A DNA stretch of 64,000 nucleotides from Scolanthus callimorphus (Eukaryota > Cnidaria > Anthozoa > Actiniaria > Edwardsiidae), in NCBI GenBank assembly GCA_033964015.1, contig JAWWUD010000111.1, positions 248,001 through 312,000 of the forward strand. The letters are read 5' to 3'. Under the pieces are notes generated by a model. It ran no database searches and was not told the DNA's origin. It worked only from the letters and a program-made list of their open reading frames with translations. Position 1 is the first letter of the stretch; the number at the start of each line of letters is the position of its first letter. Positions 35,935 to 48,299 of this stretch are shown here, piece by piece. The translations under genes and the position numbers were made by a program.

Positions 35935-38900
35935 TCATTTCTTCATTGTGTTCCGATATATGGACTTGATGTGGTCAACCGCTGGCCAAGGATGCCTGAC
36001 ATTGGCTCGTAGAACATCATTGGTGACGCCCTTGACGTTGAACAAACCTCCGCACACCACCCTGTTGGGGGCCGAAGCGTCATAACCCTCCCCTCCGCAG
36101 GTTTTTGGCACCTCTATCGGAGGGGCGTCGGTTGGTGCCCATTCTCCTGTGTGGCTGAATGTACCGTCTGGTCTTGGGTACAAATTGATAATGGCATTCA
36201 AATTTACTCCTGTTCCGCGGAATAGCTGGTTCTTCGCAAACTCGTCAATGATTTCCTTGGCTTCTTGGACCGTTGTCCGGTTGTCCGGAGTTGTCTGGCT
36301 GTCCGGTCCATCCCTGTAGACCAGGGCATGCTGCAGCCCGAGGTAATGCATGGGAGCACTCTGCTTCTGCTTTGTTTTATCCGCCAGCATCTCAGCATTA
36401 TGGACCACCGCGCGCGCAATTCTCTCTATACCTGCGCGCGTGGATGGGTTCTTGACGTTGAAGCGGTTGTGTTTCTGGTCGAAGTAGTTAGTAGACTTGT
36501 AAGAGCCGAGTTCTAGGGACACTAGACTAGGGCACGCCTTCACGATGTCTTCAATCACCGTCACAGACGCATCTGTCAGATCTAGTGAGTCTATGTTGAG
36601 GCGCATCAGGACTTGGCGGCATGGCGCCTTCTGGATGGCATCGGCTAGTTGGACCAGGCCACGGTCACCTACTGGGTTGACGCCCATGAATAGAGACTCA
36701 AGATGGGGCAGGAACGATAACATGCGCGCAATGTCCTTCATAGAGCTGATGGCATTGATGGAGAGGTACAAATGCTTCAGATTTGAGTGAGCAGTAGAAG
36801 GATTTTCCATCTCGCCTGCGCCGTCTGCTAGTCCGCGCGCCAAGGCCTCGACACCGTCATTACACAAGCCGCAGTTGAACAAATCCAGCAACTCAATACT
36901 CGGCGTCTTTACAAGCATCTTCCCAAAGTGATAAGCGCCAGTCTTGATGGGGTTCATCTTAAACCACACGTACTTGGCTTGCGTCTGTCCCAGTGCCTCG
37001 GTCACGTGACGAATCTGCAGATGATCCATGGAGTTTCCCGCCAAAAACCAGGTGATGATGTCGGGGCGATTTCTGATCATGCGCGCTAGCGCGGCGACGC
37101 GGCGGTCTCCTTCACCAGGGATCCCTCCATCTTCCCCGATGCGATTATTCCCGATCAGGTAATGCTTAATCAGCGGCGCTTTTCTCTTTTCTCCTCCATT
37201 CTGCGCGTCGCGAATGACCGCGTCGCATGTTTTGTTAAAGGCATTCCTAAAGCCTTGTTTACACATGTCCAAGCGTCCATCACTGTTGAGCGTGCCATAC
37301 TTGAAGCGGATATTCACCGGTAAATCTTGTCCGTCCTTGATGACAGCATCACAGGTCTTAATGAAGGCATTCCTGAAGCCTTGTTTGCACATGTCAAGGC
37401 GTCCATCGCTGTTTATAGTACCATGTTTGAAACGAATATTAGCGGGCAAGTCTTTTTCCTTATCCTGATTCAATTCTGCGTCGATTTCACCGCCGCTCTC
37501 CAAAAATTTGATGAAATCCTCAAACTCCTCTTCTTCGGGGTAGCCATCCATCGGCAGAGCATCGGGCTGCTCTACCGCTTGCACTGGCTCCTGGGCCTTT
37601 TTAGATTTTTTCCGTTTCTCTTCGCGCGCCTTAGAGATGCAAGTGCGCATTTTGGTTAGCAAAACATCCAAAGTGCAGCTCCATTTCGCTTCAAGACGCG
37701 ACTTCAAATCCTCATCAGTAAAGACAGGAACATTAGAGTCTCCCTTTGGACTTTCTGCCTCAGCTAAAGCCTCCTTGTACTTCTCCTTTCGCTCCAGCTT
37801 TGCCCTCAACTCGACCATCTGATCTTCGAGGTTCTCCCCATACAGCATCTCGGCAATAACCCCGTGCACTTTTCCTCCCGGGCGATAACTCTTAGGAATC
37901 TTGATACACAGATCAGAGGGTATTTTTCCAGCTTCGAACGTCGCTATGTCTTTCTTGAGTTTTGGAAGAATCTCTGCGCGGATCATCACCGGATCACCCG
38001 CTATTATCCAGTCAGCGTTGACGTCAGATCCCGCTCCTTTGTAGCGAATAATTCGCTTGAATGATGAGAACTCTGACATCACAGAAAGCAACTTCAAATC
38101 CTCATCATCCAACTTCGGATTCGTAAGCGTTTTAAGATTGTGGCACAAGTGCGCAAAGTTTGTCGTTGCAAAGCAAACACCTCCTTGCTTTTTCGCGTAC
38201 TTCAGTGCGAGCTTGGCAGCTTTCTCTGTCGAAACGACAGGTTCGTTAACTCCGAGGCTACTGAATAGCTCAGCGTAGCCCTCCAGATTTGTCATGACGG
38301 TGTGCGCTTCAAAGCGAATCCCTAGTTTTCTGCAGACCTCAGGAACTCGAGTCTCTAGAAACGGGTGGTATTCATTCTGGACCCAATTCACACGAGCTGC
38401 AAGGACACCATCCTTATCCTGCCCCTCAACTGGAGCCCCAGGTGTAATAAGATCCTCCAGTTGCTCTGCTGAGACATTGCATATTCCTATGGGCACTTCA
38501 GCCCCAAAGAATTTCTCCACTAGACGCTGAAATTCCAAGTATGCCTTTTTACCACTGTAATTATGTAGCAAAATGCGGAAAATTCTAGTAGGCGAGATGT
38601 TAGCTTTGAGAAGAGCTATTCCGTCTCTCATTTTCTTACCGCTAAGCATCACCTTTTCGCCATCACTGTTCACGTATCCGACACCATCGTTGTTCATTTT
38701 GATGTCTTGGAGTTCTCCATTGAATTCCTTTCCATGCGCAGCACGACTGGCACGTGAGGAATGCTCCACTTTCCAGCCAATCAGAGCATCCGGGTGCTGA
38801 TTCAGAACCTACACAACAATGATAGTTTTATGTCTAGCGTAAAGATTATAACTTGCAAGATGAACGAAATGTATATATGATCACGGAAGTAAGAAAAGGA

Positions 38901-41900
38901 TCTGGTATCTTGCACAACAAAATGACATACCCAAAATATTGGACTTTATTTTCTCTGCATTGCAGTCCGTACTTTTGGTTTGCAAAAAAAAAAGGATGCA
39001 CTAGTTGTTTGAAAATATTGCAATCTCAAACGTGACATATTTTGTCAGAAATGGGGAAAAATATTAATTTTCATACATTGCACTAAGAACCCTCAATTTA
39101 AGTATTATGGATGGTTTCAGGGAGGTTTTCATAAAAAAATAAACGTTGACCACTTTTCTCACCCATTACAATATTATTATGTATGTTGGTCCAGGTGCAA
39201 AGAAAGCTGTACAACATTGATAGGGAGGCGGATAGGGGGGTGGTGAGTGAACATCATTTCAGCTGGGCAAATGTCACCTTTTGTATAATTATTTAGGCAT
39301 TTAAAAACAAAAATTATTTTTAAAAAATAAAAAGCTCCCACACATTCATAGCACAGTTCAGGTCACTTTTTAGACTTACTTTTATGCGACCAGACAAAAC
39401 TGGACAAATTTGCAGCAATAATGTATGGTCATACATAGTTAAGGGAGAGTTTGCTCCTCTAATTTATATGAAACATGAAAAACAGTGTCCCTTCTGGAAA
39501 AAGGTGCCTACATGCTCCCAAAAAATTTGGGACTTTGCTATGCCACTGTGTATCATGATACAGCTCGACAAGTTACAGAATTGACTAGGTACTTATGAGA
39601 AATATTACTGCTATGCCCTCCCTTTTCTTACAATGATTGTAGTAGTAGGACAAATCTGGGCCTGTTTATACACAGAATTGAAATATGACGGCACATTTGC
39701 ATAAGTAGTGCTCTTGACTTACTAGCCTCTCATTCATGTGAAAATGCTTTTGTGTTTCCACATGAACACAATGCTAGTAAGTCAGGAACAATGCTTATTT
39801 AAATTTGCTGCCATATTTCTATTTGGTGTATGCTCACATCAGTAATTACCTTCTGAATGCTTGGAAGGTTGTGATATTTCATTGCTGTGTCTATCAGCTG
39901 AGGGAGGCCATATTGACGGAACAGGTACATGGCCTGGTTAGCAGAGTCCTCAAGGATCTCATGATGTTCATAGTTATAAGTTCCAAATGTCGCCAATGAA
40001 GGGATTGATTCCAGCTGTGAAACAGTTATCATCTACAAGATAATAAAATTACATGTCAAAAATTTGATAACATTATTGCATAAAGATTATTGTGTGGTTC
40101 CAGAAAATATCCATCCCCCCTCCCAACACACACACACACATGGAAGGGTGTTGAAAAGTGCCCCACCCCCTGCCCTCTGGAATTTCCAAAGGAAAATACA
40201 GTATTTGTATGGAAGAAATCAGTAAATTAACTCCCTCACCCCCCTCTGGAATTTCCAATGTGAAACAGTTATCATCTACAAGATAATAAAATTACATGTA
40301 AAAAATTTGATAACATTATTGCATAAAGATTATTGTGTGGTTCCAGAAAATATCCATCCCCCCTCCCAACACACACACACCCCCTGCCCTCTGGAATTTC
40401 CAAAGGAAAATACAGTATTTGTATGGAAGAAATCAGTTAAATTAACTCCCTCACCCCCCTCTGGAATTTCCAATGTGAAACAGTTATCATCTACAAGATA
40501 ATAAAATTACATGTCAAAAATTTGATAACATTATTGCATAAAGATTATTGTGTGGTTCCAGAAAATATCCATCCCCCCTCCCAACACACACACACACATG
40601 GAAGGGTGTTGAAAAGTGCCCCACCCCCTGCCCTCTGGAATTTCCAAAGGAAAATACAGTATTTGTATGGAAGAAATCAGTTAAATTAACTCCCTCACCC
40701 CCCTCTGGAATTTCCAATCCCTTCCATAGGGCTGTGCAGGGAAGGGATGGATATTTTCTGGAACCACACATTCATTAAAACAAGCTTGTCATCCAAGGAA
40801 TACTTTTTTTTTCCAAATTTGCAAACAAAGAAAAAGACAAAGAGGAGGGGGGACTGAAGGATTTCAGATGAGTGCATGAGTAATTTGCACTCACTTTGTG
40901 TTTACTCCTATACGTTTTGTTCAGAATTGGTGTATTTACTTTGCGTATTGGGTTAGGACAGTCATGTGAAATTGGCTCTAACAGCTGAATATGGAAACAT
41001 CCTTTCCCATATAGGAATATGCTTAATGTGACAGCTGGATCCCAGGGGCCGGTTCCTGAAAGGTTGGATAAAGTTATCCATGAATAAAAGTTATCTCTTG
41101 TTTATCTACAAATAACACTTAACTGACTTTCTAGGAACCAGCCCAAGGAATCCAAGCTGGGCAAGGTGGCATCCCACCTTTATAGATATTATCCCTTTGA
41201 AAGCAGCCCTCGACTGCCCTCGAGTCTTTCTGTTAACTGAAACAAACCCTTTATCTTCTCACTAAATTTGAAAACGTTCAAGAAAAATGGAACAGGAAAA
41301 TTCCTGGTGTCTGCTTTTAACTGCATCATACAGTAAGTTCAAAACAAACACTAGGCATAAACAGATGGACAGACAGAAGTACTTTGAAAACTCCCTCTCT
41401 GTCCCATTTCTCTTGATTTCCAAAAGGAAAAACACTTTTGAGTAGCTTTCTACAAGGAATATCTTCGAATTGAAGCCTCCAAAAGTTCGTCTCTGGCATG
41501 CTCGATAAAGTAGAAAATTCCATGTCTACTGTGGGATACCATTAGACTTCCACTTCCAAACCACAAAACGAGAATCCGGACATTATGTGTGCAGCAGCCT
41601 TCTTGTTTTTGCTTTCTTAGATCAATTTTCAACCAGAAAAAAGAAATAGCAGCCGAGATAGACATGGAAAATCCTTAATGCGCAAGCAAGTCTAGTTAAC
41701 AAAGGCAGTTACTGTTAAGTTAAAAATAATGTTCTACTTTAGCTAAATGTAAGAGTACCTTCGAAATGAAACGATCGATAGTGTCCAAAGAAAGCAGTAG
41801 CAACTCTATACAAATGGCCGTCGAAATCCGCCTGTTATTCTCTCGATGGAGGAAGTAAATGATCAAATGGTAAGTGCGACTATTCTTGTTTAAGAAGAAG

Positions 41901-42966
41901 CCCTTAAATTTCACATATCCGAAGAAAATTTCATCAGTTTCTCCCGGAAAACACTGCTGGTTCAGCAGTTCCAGGTTACACTTCTTTTCCCCAATGTTGC
42001 ATCATTGACACCACAGGAAACCCAGAACAAAAAACCACAGGCTCCCCAAACCTACAATAGAAAGAAGATCGACTGGTGTGAAAAAAGTGGAGACGGAAAG
42101 GAGACGGAAACCGCAAGAGCTTGAGTTTGTGTGAAAATCGTCGTGACAGTTAGCGGCGTAAGCGTAAGAGGAGATGTAAAGAAAAGGAAATTCCGTTCTG
42201 CTTTATTCTCGCTAACGTCTCGGCTTCTTTTTCACTAGTGACGTAAGCGGACGGAGACGGAGCTGTGAGACGTGTTCGTTTAAAAATCAAAGAACGGCGA
42301 GACTATGAGAATGGGAGACGTTGGCGTGAATCAGAACGAAGGTTCCCTTTTCCCTGCGTCTCCTTTAACTGTCATCGGGAAGAATCGCGCCGGCTTTCTC
42401 CGCTCTCTCGCTTATTTCACTAGTGAAAAAACTAAGATATAATGACACGGAAAAATCGAATGAAATGAGGATCAGAGTGGTAATTGCATTGCATTCAGTA
42501 TAGGCTGTTTTATGGGGAAAAGTATTAAATAAATGAATAGGTTTAGAACTGATAAGACGCCGTTTTTTGCCAGGCCTGACGTCGTCATCTATAAAACTAT
42601 TTGCACGCCAAAAACATAGCTAGATCATCACTGCATATGATGCCTGGAATAGGATAGGGGTTTCGTTTTTTTCGTTATTCATTTGTGAATCACTGTAAAA
42701 CGTTAGCGGGCTCGATATCCCCTAAAAAAGCTCGTCGTTGCAACACCTCGTGACACAATTATAAAACGCCGTTGGAAATTTTGCTTATAAATACAACGTA
42801 CTCAACTGAGTTTATCACGTCATCAATTATTAAAGTCTTTTTATTAAGTCTTTTTATTTTTGGACAACAATGTATTTGAAAGACAGCTTACCAAATGAAT
42901 TATGTTAAAGACGAGGACATCTGCGTGAGATAGCACAGAGGGCAAAAAATCCTGAAAAATTTGCAT
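35935..42966 (-). CDS. AKR-like half barrel plus leucine-rich repeat protein
   Basis: Minus-strand gene with coding exons 38808-35935, 40032-39850, about 41979-41759 and possibly 42966-42892, all junctions in phase 0. The large last exon alone encodes 957 residues. Its first part resembles the C-terminal half of an aldo-keto reductase: RILLHN, IGICNVSAEQLEDL, VQNEYHPFLETRVPEVCRKL, then an AKR-like KLALKYAKKQGG...ATTN segment. The N-terminal half carrying the catalytic Asp, Tyr and Lys is not visible. A 42-residue tandem duplication (LDMCKQGFRNAF in each copy) follows at about 37205-37460. The C-terminal third has ribonuclease-inhibitor-type leucine-rich repeats (PSIELLDLFNCGLCNDGVEA, NLKHLYLSINAIS, HLESLFMGVNPVGDRGL). 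The upstream exons encode helical sequence of unknown type. The start is uncertain: the ATG at 42966 opens a 25-codon exon ending at a good donor (CATTTG|GTAAGC). I do not recognise the whole protein; a regulatory or scaffold role is a guess. Confidence 0.75.
39715..39795. repeat. Short hairpin in intron
   Basis: CTTGACTTACTAGC...CATGTGAAA pairs with TTTCCACATG...GCTAGTAAGTCAG, an imperfect stem of about 30 bp. It lies just downstream of the 39850-40032 exon on the coding strand of the AKR-LRR gene. Confidence 0.5.
40017..40770. repeat. Three tandem copies of an exon edge plus MITE
   Basis: A unit of about 215-240 bp starts at 40017, 40258 and 40474. Each has TGTGAAACAGTTATCATCTA, TAATAAAATTACATGT, then TGTGTGGTTCCAGAAAATAT, a C-rich stretch with a CA microsatellite, and CTCTGGAATTTCC. 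The third copy ends with the complement (ATATTTTCTGGAACCACACA at 40749-40768), so a MITE with these terminal repeats sits in the array. The first 16 bp of each unit is the 5' edge of the coding exon 39850-40032, so its splice acceptor is present three times. Confidence 0.8.
41046..41144. mobile_element. Tiny MITE, about 99 bp
   Basis: GGGCCGGTTCCTGAAAG and CTTTCTAGGAACCAGCCC are inverted ends around an AT-rich core. In an intron of the AKR-LRR gene. Confidence 0.5.
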
Positions 42967-42993
42967 CAGGGACGACAAGTTTCGTGTCGTAAA

Positions 42994-45591
42994 ATGCTGC
43001 TCTGCCTGTACACATCCGTGGTAATCACCATCTTCATGCACATTGTGGACCAGACATACCAGTCATGTGTTAATGACGAGTCATTCTTCATTGGAGCAAG
43101 TCTTGAAAGGGAGTCACATCAGATCCTATCAGTTTCCCCAATTGCAGTTTTTAAAGTGCCTCCATTCGCAGAGAGTAACTGCATGAAGAAGTGCTGTAAT
43201 GATTCAAGATGCGAATCGTTTAACTTGAAAAAACCGCCTGATAGTGAAGGTCTCCAGCAGTGTCAACTTCTCGCAACAGACAAGTACAATCATAGCACAC
43301 GTCTCGAGCCGGCCACTCAATATCATCATTACAGTTCTACATGTAAGGTAAGACAATGCCTCGAAATGCCACATTTATTAAGCAGATTTCAGATACTATC
43401 ATGTTATCACTGCTATGGGTTTTGTTCAGAATTAGTGTAATCTCCGGGGAGAGGAGAGATACTCGACCAATTTAAACTTGGGTGAAAGGTGTTCCGCTCG
43501 AGCTCACAAAGGTGAACCTGTTTTAGTGTTTATGACAGAAAAAACGCACCTTGTTTATGACAAAAGGCAGGAGAAATTTCGGGAAATGAAAGCCGACTCG
43601 AAAATTTGAAAAATCGATACCCTGTATGATCAGGCACTCGAAAATCCGGAAATGTATACCCTGTTTATGATCAGAAGCTCAAAAACCCTACCCTGTTCAG
43701 AGCGACAGTACCCAAAAATGGCAAGATTTCTACCCTAAGCTCAGGTAAAGTCAGATAGGCTTGATTCTTTGCATAGAGAATCCTTGTACAATAAGAAACA
43801 AAATATCAAATATGACTTGTTTCTAATGGATCCGTCTTTAAGATTGAGCTGCTAAACTTTGGTCACTGCATCGTTTTATAGCAAAATTTGCACAATTCTA
43901 CCAAAAATGTCAAAAAGTGCTGCAGCAACAAAAGTGTAACCCCTCATATCTTAAAGACGGATCCATTAGAAAAAAGTCATTGATATTTTGTTTCTTGGTG
44001 TATAAGGATTCTCTACGCAAAGAATCAAGCCTATCTGACTTTACCTGACCTTAGGGTAGAAATCTTGCCATTTTTGGGTTCTGCCGTTCAGAGCGCATCA
44101 TCATCTCTGCACCCTGCCCATAATGGACTGCTTCGCCACCATTATCGATGTAAGTCTGAGACTCTGAGACAAAAAGTGTCCAGGTTAGAGCATTTTACTG
44201 TACAAGCACAAGAAAACTCTATAGTAGAATTCCTTTACATTTTAATTAAAAGTGGTAATGAATGAAAAAGTGTAAAAAAACAAACACCTTAAAGCGATGA
44301 TAGGACGGGCAGCGTGAGGCGGATCCTATAAGAGCGTTGATCCTAATTATTGCAATAATACTACAAAATGATCATGTGATTTCTAAGTTTTTGGTTACAT
44401 AGAGCATATAGATAGAACATCTAGCAGGAATACCAAATCATTGCCTAGCTGCTATAAATTGCGGGGATCGGTAAATTGTTAAGTTGTCTGTTCCAAAGTG
44501 ATCTTGGTTCATTTCCCCCACAGAGTCGTTGTTCCTCGTCTCCTTGCCGTAACAATGGGACGTCTGTGACGTCACTCAGAAACGACTCTTACACCTGTCA
44601 ATGCCCGCATGATGTCGATGGATTCAACTGTGAAAAACGTAAGCGACACAGCGAAAACGAAAGCGAAAATGCATAAACTTTACTGAGTAATATTACAAAT
44701 TCGAGGGCATATAACGAACACCCGGTCGGTCCTATTTCCTGCTTACAGGTATTTCTGTTTTGTATGATATATGTCCAGTATAAGCTAAAATATGTACTTT
44801 AAAAGAATTTAAATGGCGCGCTTTAATTTATTTTATTTGTAGTCGCTAGGGAGAGCGGGCTAGCATGATGGTAAACTGGACTTGCGTATTCAATTGCTGA
44901 GCGCAGATACAAGTGGTGTAAAATAAATAGTAATTAACATATCCTTACATGGAACATGGGCGCGCTCCTAAGGACGATCCCTAAAGGCCTTCTCTAGTCT
45001 AAACCTCTAGTGGCCATCTTTGTCCCGCGAACGCGAAACTGTAAGGCCTAAAGTTGCCAAAAAATCGATCAGAGTCTGTCCTATATCGATTACACAATGG
45101 CCTTACATTTATTTGTTAAATTATTTTCTTGTATCGATTCCAGGTTGGGAAAAGCAGAGTCCAACCCAAGTTTGTTTGGCTCAAGAGGTAACAGTTTTGG
45201 CCCATTTAATGTCACAAGAAAAGGAAGAATTCGGACCTTTAGATTTGTACATGTGTCTGGTAATGTCTCATGTTACGCACCAAATCCGAATTTCGCCTCG
45301 CCGTGGGGTTGCCGCACAACCCCAAAACCGGATGAAAATTTCGAACTTGTGGTCACTCACGAAAACAACTCGAAGATCTTTCCAGCAGGGGCAACTTCCT
45401 ACTACCTTCCTGGTGTCACTAACAAGGACCCTGTCCTCGAGCTTCCCGAGTTCTCGCCTCTACTGGAGGTTACCAAGGGTCACTAGGAGCTCAGGATGTG
45501 GTTCGCGGAAGACCTCCTTGATGGCTCCGAGCATGACAACCCACCAGGAACCTCCTGTTCCTACGTGTACGCCAGATTCGCTGATACTTAA
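42994..45591 (+). pseudogene. Secreted PAN/apple plus EGF protein with in-frame TAG
   Basis: Exons 42994-43347, 44524-44638 and about 45155-45591. Exon 1 encodes a signal peptide (MLLCLYTSVVITIFMHIV) and a PAN/apple-like domain with paired cysteines (NCMKKCCNDSRCESFNL ... CQLLATDKYN). Exon 2 is one EGF module (RCSSSPCRNNGT ... YTCQCPHDVDGFNCEK). Exon 3 begins LFGSRGNSFGPFNVTRKGRI and includes GNVSCYAPNPNFASPWGC, a C-terminal domain I associate with cnidarian secreted proteins of the skeletal matrix type (from memory). The frame meets TAG at 45484-45486 but continues in the same frame as ELRMWFAEDLLDGSEHDNPP to a TAA at 45589-45591, ending in protein-like sequence. The TAG therefore looks like a nonsense change, probably from CAG. 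The acceptor after CCAG (45144) does not fit the phase; AAAAG at 45154 does, or a small exon is missed. Confidence 0.7.
43706..44083. mobile_element. Foldback element, 378 bp
   Basis: Arms of about 145 bp: CCCAAAAATGGCAAGATTTC through TCAGATAGGCTTGATTCTTT to AATGGATCCGTCTTTAAG, and the complement. The middle is about 75 bp. Lies in the first intron of the PAN/EGF gene. Non-coding. Confidence 0.8.
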
Positions 45592-47376
45592 AGGGGCACT
45601 CGCACGCTTAATATTCGTCCACCGTGGACTTAAAATAGGTAAAATTGTATCCGTGAAAACACATGTACATTTGCCCATAGTAATCAAAATAATCCTCCAG
45701 ATTAACAGAGAAACCTTTCAAGTGTTAGACAAATGCAATTCTAGGTTGTTTTGACCTGTTATCAAGAGGATGGAATTGGATTGCAATTTGAGCTATTTTC
45801 TTATCAGAGAAGTGGCCAGCAAGCGTGCGAGAGCCCCTTTAAAGTAGACATGACAATGCACTGTACACCCAAGTGTAGCATAGGCGATAGTGTATAAAAA
45901 AAGTATTTGAAAATGGATAACTTCATCTTTTTGGCCTCTGTCCACAGAAATCAGGCGCGTAGCCAGACTTTTGTACGAGCTACGTCACTGCATTGTTTTC
46001 ATAGCTCAACTTTCATTCTGTGCTGTATTTTGAGAGCTTCACGAGGTACGCAGATGCGTATTGGCGTACAGGTAGTTTCGCACCTGGTAATAACACGGGC
46101 TGACAGTCCTCAGACGAGTCCCTGGCGTTCTGGGCCGGGCTTCCTGTGTTAGATAGGAGATGTGACCCGGAACCAACCCTCGCGCTTTGTCACAATTCAT
46201 CTCCCTGCAGGACGTCAGAGTCTAGCCTGAACAGTCTCCAGTTCGTCACATTTCGCTACTGGCTGGCAAAAACGACTCTTATCCAGTCGGCCTTGATGGT
46301 CTTCTTTGAGCTGCGCGGTGCATCAGTCAGGACGAGCAAATAATTCTTTGCGCGCCTGTCAAGTAACGCAATATCGGTAACAGCCAGTAACGCAAAAACG
46401 AAAGAGAAAAAAAACACAATTAACGACTAGGTACGAGTTTAATTTGGCAATTCTTCCTTTTTGTAAACCGTCGTTGCCTTTTGGACGGCAGGTTCAGCCA
46501 AACGAGAAAGAAATAACTATAACATCTTTCTGTACAAGTATCGAACGTTACCAGGGGCTCGGTTATGGTAGCTTAGTTATAATTGTTTGACCAGATTGTT
46601 CATGTAAGGAGCATGTACGGCATAATTATTCTTACTTTCTTTCCTGAAAGTACTGTCTAAAATGTTGTCAGGTTGTTGTGAGCTGATGATGCGTGCGGTC
46701 ATAATGTTGACACACACTATTTCCTTCCTTAACGAATCGCAAAGGAATAAACTTATATTTAGTACAAAATTTTTGGACGACTCTGTCAACCCTGATAAAG
46801 AGAAAATTTTCTCTTGCTCTGATTGAATCAATGTACAGTTGATCTCCAACATTTCGTATCAGTTGTCAATTGTGGACACAAAGATTTATAATATATCGGA
46901 TAATAATGTTGACACTATACTGACACTACATTTCCTTCCTTTACGAAATCGCAAAAGGAAGCATGACCGGACCTTCATTTATTAAACATATACAAATAGA
47001 ATGACAAGGGCGTAGCTAGGGGGAGGTCCTGGATGGCGTGCCTGTGACACCCCTCTTTTTAGAAGAAAAACTACAGTAAACATAAGAAACAAATGGGAAA
47101 GCTGGAAAAGTGCCCTCAATGAGCTCTTTGAGTAGGCAACCTCTGTTATATTAGTCAATATAATGGATTTACATTTTGGATTGAATAAACTGCTGCTGTT
47201 GTTGTTGTTGATTATAGCTCTTATTACAATGTTTGCTGTAAGGCTCCGATTGTAAATTTCCATCGTATACTTTCTCTTTTTGAAGGGACTGTTCGCAGTC
47301 CCTTTCTCTGGCGAACGTCCGTGAAAACGAGCGCCCGTGGCTTGAAGTACCGAAGGCACGGCGGCAAGCAGTCTTT
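45592..47376. other. Intergenic DNA
   Basis: No supported gene. It holds a partial relative of the 31.45 kb palindrome (46108-46215) and, at 47280-47370, a GAAGGGACTG / CGTGAAAACGAGCGC repeat that recurs at 61670-61770. Confidence 0.5.
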
Positions 47377-47470
47377 TAGGCTCGATTTCCAGCCGTTTCT
47401 GTGAGCCCGCGGAGGCTCACGACCGGACGCTCACGACCGGACGCCTAACAACGGCTGGAAATAGAGCCTA
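47377..47470. mobile_element. 94-bp palindromic element with 9-bp target duplication
   Basis: TAGGCTCGATTTCCAGCCG and CGGCTGGAAATAGAGCCTA are inverted ends. The exact flank GCAGTCTTT occurs on both sides (47368-47376 and 47471-47479). The core contains CTCACGACCGGACG twice. An end fragment of the family is at 6676. Confidence 0.85.
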
Positions 47471-48299
47471 GCAGTCTTTTCGTCCATAGCGCGAAATGAA
47501 ATGCTTAGTTGCGATGGGTTACCTGTGGCCACGGCGCATCGTGGTTTCGCTTCGTAGTGGCGGCTGAAGGTGGCGGGCTGCTGCCAATGATGTTCTCCTC
47601 TACAACAAAGCAAATCGCACCAACCAATCGATCCGAATCGTCTCGGCGTAAGCAGTGAAGTTGTAGGTAAGAAGAGGAATGTATAAATTTGATAAATATT
47701 GTCATCTATAACTAGTTGGCTAGACTGCAGAATACCCCCTCGCGTATAGCTATACCCTAAAAGAAACGCGTTATCGCGTCAACGCGACCACACTAAGTCG
47801 ACGAGGCGATATGTCAACGCGTCAACACGTCAACGGTTCGGTATAAAAACACGGAAACTAATGGCAGCGTTAGGAGGCTATGTGACAACGCGTCAACACG
47901 TCAACGGGTCGGTCTAAAAACACGGAGTGTATACTAAAATATGAAAATCCGAGAACGAGGTATTTTGCCAAGCTGGATCCTGAAAAAAGGAATCTGTCAA
48001 CCAGTTGAACTTAGAAAAATATATATAATGAAAGGTCGAGGAACAGCTTCAAATGATATCGTTTTAAAGCTGTTCGTCTACCTTTCATTATGTATATTTT
48101 TCTAAAAACGGAAATTGATGGCAGCCTTAGGAGGCTATGTGTATAGAGCGGTTTTCATCCGGCTGTGAAACAAAACCTAATAGTCAGTGTTTAATAGTGT
48201 CTACTAGTCATAATTAAAAAGGGGAATAAAATAGAAATGACTTTCGTAGTGTATAGCAGTGCGTATTTTGTTAGTATCTATTTCACGTCGGATGAAAAC

